From: Enterobacter bugandensis
Lineage (GTDB): Bacteria > Pseudomonadota > Gammaproteobacteria > Enterobacterales > Enterobacteriaceae
Reading direction: 5' to 3'
DNA: 64,000 bases
Assembly (NCBI RefSeq): GCF_900324475.1
Contig: NZ_LT992502.1
Span: forward strand, 2,480,001 to 2,544,000
Shown here: piece after piece, positions 36,173-43,509 of the stretch
Position numbering within the stretch: position 1 is the stretch's first letter
Layout of the letters: every line of letters starts with the position of its first letter
The notes under the pieces: model-generated
Told to the model about the DNA's origin: nothing
Databases searched by the model: none
What the model saw: the letters and a program-made list of their open reading frames with translations, nothing else
Program-made: the position numbers and the translations under genes

Positions 36173-36471
36173 GCATTCTCCACGAAGACCACCAGTTCAC
36201 ATTCCGAGGCCGGATAATTACCAATACCAACTTCGCTGGCAGTGCTGAGAGTGATGGTGTTCCCGTTAGCGATAATGCGTCGACCCACCGAGACCGCGCC
36301 TTTATCAAGGGACACCGCAAATCCGACCTTCATCCCCGCCGGAATGGTAAAGGACCAGTTGCCCGAGGTTTGCCCCTCGGAAAGCTGAATACGCCCTACC
36401 ACTGATACGGGTTTGATACCGTAGTTGTTCGGGATGCCGTTGGCGTCCCAGGTCTGAATACCCCAGGCCAT
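36169..36471 (-). CDS. small phage tail protein downstream of gpJ
   Basis: 100 aa beginning MAWGIQTWDANGIPNNYGIK, beta-rich, no signal. Coupled to J by a one-base stop-start overlap and to the next gene by 4 bases. The N-terminal AWGIQTWDANG sequence resembles the start of tail proteins next to J in other lambdoid phages. Likely a tail-tip accessory protein; function unknown. Confidence 0.65.
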   Translation of the reverse strand: MAWGIQTWDANGIPNNYGIKPVSVVGRIQLSEGQTSGNWSFTIPAGMKVGFAVSLDKGAVSVGRRIIANGNTITLSTASEVGIGNYPASECELVVFVENA

Positions 36472-39400
36472 TAAAACACTCCTGTAAGTTTGCCTATCTG
36501 AACACGGAGCCTGTTAGCATCCCGAATGCTGATGGTGACGTTAGTCTGCTTCATGCCTCCGGAACTGTCGCTCCCGTAGTTCTGCATCGTTCCGTCTTTA
36601 CCCCAGCGCCAGCCAGCGCTTCCGGCAACATAATTATTAGACTGCAGAGAATCCGTAATTTTGCCGAACTGGATACTCGCATCACGGAAGAACGCATCAT
36701 TGATGAATGTCTGCCCGTTCTGGATAACAAATGGCAAAGAAACAGTGCTGCCAGCTTGGGAGGTAACAGCAAAACGGTCGGCCAGGAAGATAACCTGTGA
36801 CTGCATCCCTGATGGCGTATTCTCCACCCCGATCCCCATGCCTGCGGCGTAATACTGGCCATTACTCGTTACCCCAACTTTGATGTTGTACATCGCGCTG
36901 AGTTGGCCGTTTACGTTCGCAATGGCCTGGGCATTCGTTGTTATCGAGGCCGTATGCCCATTGACGGTCGCAGTGATGGCATTTATCTGCGTCGCCGTGG
37001 CCTGCTGATAATTCGAAACCGTCTGGCTCAGACTATTGATCGATGCCGTATTACCGTTGACGTTCGTTTGCAGGCTCAGCAATGCGCGTGCCGTTGCCTC
37101 CCTGTCAGTGACAATCACCTCATCAATACGGTCCAGATTCGCGCTGTTGCCGGCGACCGATGCAGACAGGGTTTTACGCGCTGCCACCTGCGCCAGCCCG
37201 TTCTGGATAATGGCAATGGCTGAGTTCTTCACCCCGCCCGTCATGCCGTCCATAGACACAGAAATCTCGTCGATCTTCATTTCAGCCTGCGCCAGCCCGT
37301 CAGCGTTCTCCTGGATGTCTTTCGCCTGCCGCTCGAGTTCGTCGGCATGCTTTTTGATGTCATCTGCCATGCCTGCAACTTTTTCGTTGCTGTCCACCAC
37401 GTTCTCGATCAGGTCTTTGAACGTATCGGAGCCTTTCATGTCCTCCAGGATTGCATCGGTGATATCGGAAACATCGATGCTGGCCTGACCGCGCACCCAT
37501 TCTGTGTAACCTGATTCGTTGCCGCTGCGGTCCACCAGCTGCGCGCGGTACCAGAAAATCTGCCCAGCCTTAAGGCCCATCTGCTGATATTTGCGCTGCG
37601 GGTAAGGCACATCGGCCAGCAGCATCGCATCGTCTTCGGTACCGGTCAGGCTGTACTGAATTTCCGTCTTCAGCGTGTCGTCGGTATTCGCGGGGAATCC
37701 CCAGTTCAGTTCGATACCGAATACCACGTTTTCAGAAGCGATGAAGCCAACCGGCTTCGGTGGGTTGCCCACTTTACCCGTCAGCGTTTTCTCTTCTGAA
37801 TAGCCCCATCCGGACGAGATTTCTGCAGCATTGATTGCGCGTACGCGCACCAGGTAGCGCCCGGCATAAATCCCGGGGACGTCGAATGACGTGGTGGAGC
37901 TGCGCGGCACGTTAACCCAGTTACCGTAGTTGCGGCGCCATTGCGCTTCATAGGCGATGGCATTTTGTGCCTGGCCCCAGCTTACGCGCATGGTTTCGAC
38001 GCTGATATTTTGCTGAATCACCGAAAACGAGCTGATCGCGATGTTGACTGGCGGCGACTGATTACCTGGAGGGATGACACTTACCGGCCGCTGATCTATA
38101 ACGGCACCTGTATCGATACGGGCATATTTATCCGGATCGTGATTTGCCCCCGTGATGGTATATGTCCCGTCATTGTTATCGGTGACACTAATTACCCTGT
38201 ACTGCTGCGCATAAAGTTCATCAGATTCAATAACCCATACAGCCTCAGTCTGCGGAAATTCGCTAAAGGCGGTTGTCACGGTAACCATTCCACCTGACAG
38301 GGACTGAATCGTCCGGGATTGGGTAATACCCGACGGCAGGTTTACCATTATCCTGTCACCGGCCTTAGCACTTGGCACCCGGTCAAGTTTGAGTACACGA
38401 CCATTAACCGCGGATAATCGACCGCCTAAATCTCGACCAGAGAGATTGCGATCAGAAACAGCAATTATGTAGCCCGGCTGAGGAATATTACCGTCCAGAC
38501 CAACGTCAAACGTTACAATCCTATCTTTATTGTTGGTCAGGATTCCCCAGCGCCCTTTTCTGTTAGCCTCAGACTGCCGGGTGCAACCGATGGCGGTGAT
38601 CTCAAGCTGGTTGAAACCATAGCGCGCCACCAAAGCCTGCTCGAAGACGGGCTCCATTGCATCAGCATAGCCATTTGCCGGATCTGACCAGGAAACAAGA
38701 GCATTTGTGTAGCGACTTTTGGTTGTGCTGCTGGAATAAACAAATTTGCCGTCGACTACGTTAGCGTGCGTGTAGGTAAAATCGACATCTCTGGGCATGT
38801 CTGCAAGGGCAACAATCTGCTCGTCTCCCCAGTAGGTCATGCCTCGAAAAATGGCAGCAAAGTCACGCAGGACAGTGTAAGCGTCATTTCGATCCTGAAT
38901 GTAAACGTTGCAGGTGTAACGCGGTTCAGTTCCGCTACCACCCTTACCGTCCGGTACCGATTGATCACAATATTGAGCGACCTGATAAAGAGTCCATTTG
39001 TCGATGTTGGCTGCCGTTAGCCGATTACCAAGGCCGAAGCGGTCAGTGACCACCAGATCGTAAAATATCCACGCAGGGTTATCCGTCCATGCCCACTTAA
39101 ATGCGCCCGTCCAGGTGCCGCTGTACGTTCGTGTTTCCGGGTCATAGGTATCGGGCACACGAATAACACGTCCGCGAGGCTCGCAGGAAATTTGCGGAAT
39201 TGAGCCATTGAACTGGCTCGAGTCAAATTCAATGTACAAAAGCGCAGTGTTCGGATATCGAAGTTTGGCGTCGATTACTTCTGTGAAGCTTTGCAGCGTC
39301 ATCGTGTCGCCAATCTTCGCGCTATTGGCATCGGCTGTAATTTTGCGCAGCCTGATGGTCCAGGTGCTGCCCGCCTGAGGTAAATCAATACGGTGGCTGC

Positions 39401-39920
39401 GCTCATAACCTGACGTCGTTTTCCCGGTCACGCTGGTATTCAGCACTGTCTGCCAGGAGCCGCCATCTGTCTGCAGGTCAATTGCATAGTTGACCGAATA
39501 GCCAACCAGATCGCCATCATCCTCCTGTTTGAAGAGAGAAGGCCATTTTAGACGCAGGCGAACAGCTGAAAGTTGCGTATTAGTGAACGTGCGCGTCCAC
39601 GCTGTAGAGCTGGAAACTTCGGAGCCTACATTGATTTCATTTTCGGTACCCGGGATCCCTTGAATGTATTTTTGCGCCTGAGTTCCAGAACGAAACTCCC
39701 ACGCCACACCGCTGAAGTTCTGTGAACCATCTGCGTTCTCAAGTGCGGTGCCATCGAGATAAATATCGCGCGCAGTAAGGCCACCAGCAAACTCCCCCTC
39801 TCCCAGCGCGAGAAGGATTTTTGCCTTGGCTACTGACTGCAGATCGTCTGGCTGTTCTGTAGGAGTTCTTGAGCTTGAACTGCCGCCCTTGCGGCCTTTA
39901 ATAGCGGTTGCTATAGCCAT
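36471..39920 (-). CDS. J: tail tip host-specificity protein (gpJ)
   Basis: 1149 aa, lambda gpJ/TipJ family. The N-terminus is basic and Ser-rich (GRKGGSSSSRTPTEQPDD); LALGEGEFAGGL begins the conserved part; FNIII-like repeats lie near 630-830; a long coiled stretch (about 860-1000) precedes the C-terminal receptor-contact domain. It forms the tail-tip cone and contacts the host receptor. It is 17 residues longer than lambda J (1132). Confidence 0.93.
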   Translation of the reverse strand: MAIATAIKGRKGGSSSSRTPTEQPDDLQSVAKAKILLALGEGEFAGGLTARDIYLDGTALENADGSQNFSGVAWEFRSGTQAQKYIQGIPGTENEINVGSEVSSSTAWTRTFTNTQLSAVRLRLKWPSLFKQEDDGDLVGYSVNYAIDLQTDGGSWQTVLNTSVTGKTTSGYERSHRIDLPQAGSTWTIRLRKITADANSAKIGDTMTLQSFTEVIDAKLRYPNTALLYIEFDSSQFNGSIPQISCEPRGRVIRVPDTYDPETRTYSGTWTGAFKWAWTDNPAWIFYDLVVTDRFGLGNRLTAANIDKWTLYQVAQYCDQSVPDGKGGSGTEPRYTCNVYIQDRNDAYTVLRDFAAIFRGMTYWGDEQIVALADMPRDVDFTYTHANVVDGKFVYSSSTTKSRYTNALVSWSDPANGYADAMEPVFEQALVARYGFNQLEITAIGCTRQSEANRKGRWGILTNNKDRIVTFDVGLDGNIPQPGYIIAVSDRNLSGRDLGGRLSAVNGRVLKLDRVPSAKAGDRIMVNLPSGITQSRTIQSLSGGMVTVTTAFSEFPQTEAVWVIESDELYAQQYRVISVTDNNDGTYTITGANHDPDKYARIDTGAVIDQRPVSVIPPGNQSPPVNIAISSFSVIQQNISVETMRVSWGQAQNAIAYEAQWRRNYGNWVNVPRSSTTSFDVPGIYAGRYLVRVRAINAAEISSGWGYSEEKTLTGKVGNPPKPVGFIASENVVFGIELNWGFPANTDDTLKTEIQYSLTGTEDDAMLLADVPYPQRKYQQMGLKAGQIFWYRAQLVDRSGNESGYTEWVRGQASIDVSDITDAILEDMKGSDTFKDLIENVVDSNEKVAGMADDIKKHADELERQAKDIQENADGLAQAEMKIDEISVSMDGMTGGVKNSAIAIIQNGLAQVAARKTLSASVAGNSANLDRIDEVIVTDREATARALLSLQTNVNGNTASINSLSQTVSNYQQATATQINAITATVNGHTASITTNAQAIANVNGQLSAMYNIKVGVTSNGQYYAAGMGIGVENTPSGMQSQVIFLADRFAVTSQAGSTVSLPFVIQNGQTFINDAFFRDASIQFGKITDSLQSNNYVAGSAGWRWGKDGTMQNYGSDSSGGMKQTNVTISIRDANRLRVQIGKLTGVF

Positions 39921-39931
39921 ATTGCGCCCAT

Positions 39932-39954
39932 AAAAAAAGCCACCCGGAGGTGGC
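39932..39954 (-). terminator. terminator closing the 199-aa moron
   Basis: On the minus strand GCCACCTCCGGGTGGC followed by seven T, between the 199-aa gene and J. Confidence 0.88.
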
Positions 39955-39982
39955 CATAATTAGAACAATGTTGAATTAAATA

Positions 39983-40582
39983 TTATTTGATAAGCAAACC
40001 AAAATAATAGTGCTCATCGAAAATACGGAGAAAGCGAATTGCACAATTACGAACGTACTCTAATTGTTCCGAACGAGGAATGTCACCGTGTCGCGGATAG
40101 TTCAGGTAATAATACCCAACCTCATATTCATAATTATTTGTAAAATCATCATGCAATGCGCTCCAGTACGTCATTACTCTATATAAAAGGCCATTTGGCA
40201 AGTCATACCATTTAGCAAAAGTTCTAGTTAATTCACTCCAGACATCATCCTCAAGTTCAGAATAGGCGAGCTTTTTGAATGTTAGTCGCATTGCCAATAT
40301 GAACGCGACTCGTTCAGTAGGCAACACTTCCCCAATCTCATCAACGTAGCCATCAAAGTAGCGAAATACCTCATCTTTCGAGATTTCCTTATCTAATCCC
40401 AAAGATGCCAAAATCAAAAGATTTGAAGACTCATTGCCAGCAGAAATCTGGTTTTCAGCCCAGTCTGTGAACGCCCTTCTGTCCAAACCAGGCTCGTTTA
40501 ATTTTCTTAATCCAAGTAAATCTTGAAAGTCTATAGCATAACCATCCATAAGCATTTCCAGTCTTATAATGCGTTCTTTCAA
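39983..40582 (-). CDS. unassigned 199-aa moron between tail genes I and J
   Basis: Soluble, acidic, helical protein with many Tyr and Trp residues in its C-terminal half (YEYEVGYYYLNYPRHGDIP). No family recognised. AT-richer than flanking tail genes. It has a candidate promoter inside gene I (-35 TTATGT at 40626-40631, 17 bp, -10 TATAGT at 40603-40608) and its own terminator. It interrupts the otherwise conserved I-J junction: a moron, probably expressed from the prophage. The start is TTG at 40582, or ATG at 40555. Confidence 0.75.
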   Translation of the reverse strand: MKERIIRLEMLMDGYAIDFQDLLGLRKLNEPGLDRRAFTDWAENQISAGNESSNLLILASLGLDKEISKDEVFRYFDGYVDEIGEVLPTERVAFILAMRLTFKKLAYSELEDDVWSELTRTFAKWYDLPNGLLYRVMTYWSALHDDFTNNYEYEVGYYYLNYPRHGDIPRSEQLEYVRNCAIRFLRIFDEHYYFGLLIK

Positions 40583-40609
40583 GAAGATACTCTTAGCTTG
40601 GCACTATAG

Positions 40610-41200
40610 CTACTGCTGATCGTCAACATAAATGCCAGCAGAAATGATCGCACCACCGATTCGTCGCTTGCCGTAAAGAAGCGGTACCGGATTTCCCTGG
40701 GCTGTCGTATTGGTTACTCCACCAAATGCGTAGCTGGCCTTGTTGTCTGCCGATTGCTTGTTGGCAAGTCCGGTTGTCTGTGGAGAAAGCATTTGTACGA
40801 CACCGCCAAGGGCCATCGCAGCGCCAAATTGGATTAGAGGAACGCCGACAGCACCACCGCCAAAGTATGACGCCACAGCACCAACTGCGACCAAAGCCAC
40901 GCCTAAGATGGTCTGGAATACTCCACCACGTTTACTCCCGAGGATAACCGGCGCAATACGGATATCAGCACTACTCTGATCCATAGAGAGTTCGTCATCG
41001 TTCAGGTTACGCTTACCGCTGAAAACAGCGTAGGTTAGGCCGCGCTGCTTGCTGGTATTCAAAAAACGCTCGAAGCCTGGCACGATAACGCACAATGCGC
41101 GGATGGCTTCTTTTGGTGAGGCTACCGAAAGTTGGAATTCGCGGCCAAACGTAGTACCCAAAACACCATATAGACGAACAGTACGGACGGATTCGCACAT
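40610..41200 (-). CDS. I: tail assembly protein I
   Basis: 196 aa, lambda gpI family. It has an N-terminal beta-grasp region (VRLYGVLGTTFGREFQL) and a glycine-rich hydrophobic centre (GVALVAVGAVASYFGGGAVG), with YGKRRIGGAIISAGIY near the end. It is needed for tail-tip assembly. One-base overlap with K. AAGGAGG-type ribosome site in the end of K. Confidence 0.88.
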   Translation of the reverse strand: MCESVRTVRLYGVLGTTFGREFQLSVASPKEAIRALCVIVPGFERFLNTSKQRGLTYAVFSGKRNLNDDELSMDQSSADIRIAPVILGSKRGGVFQTILGVALVAVGAVASYFGGGAVGVPLIQFGAAMALGGVVQMLSPQTTGLANKQSADNKASYAFGGVTNTTAQGNPVPLLYGKRRIGGAIISAGIYVDDQQ

Positions 41201-41922
41201 TATCCCTCCTGCATGATTAGGCTTTTATGCCTGACAATTTTCATGGTTCTCTCCATCCAGTAACCTCCATATGGGACACGTTGACTGAGGTGACCATAAA
41301 GATGATGGAGAAGCATGTTCCCCTCCAGCAAGATCCCTGAATGGTTCCACTTATTCGATTCCACCTGCATGATGATCAAATCGCCCGGCATTGGTGATCC
41401 ACTGAATTCTCGGAACCCACATTCGTACCAGCAATCCTGATAGAAATTATCCGGATAGGAGTCCTCCCACCACGGATAATCAACACGGTAATCCTGAAGT
41501 TCGACATCATGCTCCTGCCGGAAATAGCTCATCACCAGCCCCCAACAGTCGTAGTGTCCGAGCACAAACGGGCGCCCGAGCAACGGCAATTCACCTCGGG
41601 GAGTAATGGTACGAAAGTCTCCTTCAGGCCAACTGACAATATGCCAGGGCAGCAACGTTGCATCGCATTGAGCCTTGTCCAGTTCGCTTGGTTGGGTCGT
41701 CGCGTCAGGGTGACTATGTACGATTCCCGTTATCGTCCCCCAGTCTTCAGCAGCGGCGTAATCCTCTGGTGAAAGGTGAAACTGTTCCGTTGGTTCAGCA
41801 GCCAGATTACGGCATGGGAAATAGCGTTCCACCCGGCTTTTCTGCGCTATCACACCACAGCATTCGCGGGGATATTCTTTCGCAGCATGCGCCAGGATGG
41901 CCTGAATCGTTTTCTGACGCAT
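41200..41922 (-). CDS. K: tail protein K, JAB/MPN + NlpC/P60
   Basis: 240 aa with two domains: an N-terminal JAMM metalloprotease (Glu20, HSHPDATTQPSELD) and a C-terminal NlpC/P60 cysteine peptidase (Cys in GHYDCWGLV, His in WNHSGILL). The latter cuts peptidoglycan stems; it acts at the tail tip in assembly or DNA entry. All catalytic residues are visible. Confidence 0.92.
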   Translation of the reverse strand: MRQKTIQAILAHAAKEYPRECCGVIAQKSRVERYFPCRNLAAEPTEQFHLSPEDYAAAEDWGTITGIVHSHPDATTQPSELDKAQCDATLLPWHIVSWPEGDFRTITPRGELPLLGRPFVLGHYDCWGLVMSYFRQEHDVELQDYRVDYPWWEDSYPDNFYQDCWYECGFREFSGSPMPGDLIIMQVESNKWNHSGILLEGNMLLHHLYGHLSQRVPYGGYWMERTMKIVRHKSLIMQEG

Positions 41923-41923
41923 A

Positions 41924-42679
41924 TTAGCTCCTGATCAAAGATGTTCCCGGAAAACCACCGAAAGGAAGTTCATTGTGTTCACCAAACCGAAGCTTGCAGG
42001 CGGTGAGCGTGCCGTTGCATTGATCCAATGAGGGATCGCTTACCGGATTGTTGTTTTTGTCGAAGTAAAGCGTGCCGGCATAATCGCACCCATCGCCGGT
42101 GCGGTACCTATTCCGGATGCACCATGTGCAAAGGGAATGCAGCTGCCTGGTCGGGATCATTAACCCCTGCAGATCCATCGGGCTGGTAAGAACAAACTCG
42201 ATACTTTCATCGGGAAGCTCGCTATTTTTACCGTCGATATAGAAAACCCGCTTTCTCACCTGCAAGGGATCTGCTGTTGGATTTCCATCCGGGAAATTGC
42301 GCGCATCCAGGTAATGCGCAAAAGTGTCATGAATCGTAACTTTGGCCTGCAGCATATCGTCATAGGCCAGACAGAGCGCAGTGATCGAGCTGTCAATGTT
42401 GGCAACGGTGAGCGTCGGCTGGGCGCTACTGCCATCGGTTGAAGCTTCAAGTCCCTCGAGCTTATATGGCCAGGCACCATACTCTTCGCCCTGCCACCAG
42501 ATACTCTTCGCCTTTAACTTTGATTCGTCGCCACCAGCAGCAGCAATATCTTCTTCAGTATGCGGGAGGTTATAAGCGTGAAAACGCAGAACGTCGTCCA
42601 GACCGAACGCAGAACCGTCTACCTCAAGAAGACGTATTTTTTCACCCGGTTCGAGGCGTTGATAATCTTCAGTAATCAT
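41924..42679 (-). CDS. L: minor tail protein L
   Basis: 251 aa, lambda gpL family. The C-terminal cysteine set (CTWCIRNRYRTGDGCDYAG plus a later Cys) matches the site that holds a 4Fe-4S cluster in lambda gpL. It bridges tail tube and tip. Overlaps M by 4 bases. Confidence 0.9.
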   Translation of the reverse strand: MITEDYQRLEPGEKIRLLEVDGSAFGLDDVLRFHAYNLPHTEEDIAAAGGDESKLKAKSIWWQGEEYGAWPYKLEGLEASTDGSSAQPTLTVANIDSSITALCLAYDDMLQAKVTIHDTFAHYLDARNFPDGNPTADPLQVRKRVFYIDGKNSELPDESIEFVLTSPMDLQGLMIPTRQLHSLCTWCIRNRYRTGDGCDYAGTLYFDKNNNPVSDPSLDQCNGTLTACKLRFGEHNELPFGGFPGTSLIRS

Positions 42680-43023
42680 GGTGCGTATGCCTGTTTGAAG
42701 GTTGCTTTTATGGTCATCACTTTGCTGGATAGCGGCTGGGCTTTAATGGAATCAGCTTCAATCCGGTATAAACCGGTTTCGCCAACAGGAGACGTCCAGA
42801 TAAAGGATTTTGTGATGTGCTTGCGGCAAAAACTCAGCGCATCGAGCATCTCAGCCTTTTTTCCCGTTAAGGTCATCGGCCATGACTGTTTTTCAGGGTT
42901 GATGCCTTCACCGGCGATCTGTTCAAATCCGTCTCCGAAGGATGCAGAGCGTGTTGCGTAAGTGAGCTCCCCTTCCATTCCCGCCTGAATCTGGGTTCGC
43001 CAGGTGAACGTTTCTAAGGCCAT
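42676..43023 (-). CDS. M: minor tail protein M
   Basis: 115 aa, lambda gpM/distal-tail family (TFTWRTQIQAG at the start, TYATRSASFGDGFEQIAGEGI). Part of the distal ring between tail tube and tip. It ends in an ATGA overlap with L. A moron cassette with terminator separates it from the tape-measure gene. Confidence 0.88.
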   Translation of the reverse strand: MALETFTWRTQIQAGMEGELTYATRSASFGDGFEQIAGEGINPEKQSWPMTLTGKKAEMLDALSFCRKHITKSFIWTSPVGETGLYRIEADSIKAQPLSSKVMTIKATFKQAYAP

Positions 43024-43034
43024 GTTTGCTCCAT

Positions 43035-43057
43035 AAAAAAAGCCACCCGAGGGTGGC
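43035..43057 (-). terminator. terminator closing the lipoprotein moron
   Basis: On the minus strand GCCACCCTCGGGTGGC followed by seven T, between the 117-aa lipoprotein gene and M. Confidence 0.88.
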
Positions 43058-43079
43058 TTGTGACAGTATGAGAAGGAAA

Positions 43080-43433
43080 TTAGCGGGTTTCACAACCAAG
43101 CTGAGATTTGTCGATAATCTGCGTGCCTTCAACACGGTAACCATATGTGCCGAACAGAAATGCGTGGTTTAATTGATAAATAACAACGTCGCTTAAGCCC
43201 ACGGAACACTTATCTTTTTCAATAGCCCGATCCATTGCAGTTTTAACGCTTGGAATGCCCAGCGGGAAAATAACAATTGGAGCTTTGTCTTCACCAGTCA
43301 CACGTTGACCTTTTTCAAACTTAGCTGCGTTCAGGTTGTAATTTTTGGTACTACCAACGGTCATATCAGCAACACGAACAGTACAGCCAGACAACATTAA
43401 AGCCCCAACAGCTAAAGCCACTACCTTCTTCAT
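43080..43433 (-). CDS. phage-encoded 117-aa lipoprotein (moron)
   Basis: Lipobox LMLSGC (Cys17), then a domain with IVIFPLGIPSVKTAMDRAIE and two late cysteines. Probable outer-membrane lipoprotein; the Ile-Pro-Ser-x-K-x-A motif resembles host GNA1162/YbaY-like small lipoproteins only loosely, and I assign no family. It has its own promoter and terminator inside the tail operon, so it is probably expressed in the lysogen, as surface-altering or exclusion genes are. Confidence 0.75.
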   Translation of the reverse strand: MKKVVALAVGALMLSGCTVRVADMTVGSTKNYNLNAAKFEKGQRVTGEDKAPIVIFPLGIPSVKTAMDRAIEKDKCSVGLSDVVIYQLNHAFLFGTYGYRVEGTQIIDKSQLGCETR

Positions 43434-43463
43434 TTTACGTTTCCTTTGATTGCAATCGGAAAC

Positions 43464-43491
43464 ATCTTAACATGATGAATAATATGATCAA
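43464..43491 (-). promoter_or_regulatory. moron promoter of the lipoprotein gene
   Basis: On the minus strand TTGATC (43486-43491), 16 bp, TAAGAT (43464-43469), followed by a short leader with AAAGGAAA before the ATG. AT-rich upstream sequence supports activity in the lysogen. Confidence 0.55.
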
Positions 43492-43509
43492 AAAAAACAC
43501 CGATTAGTC

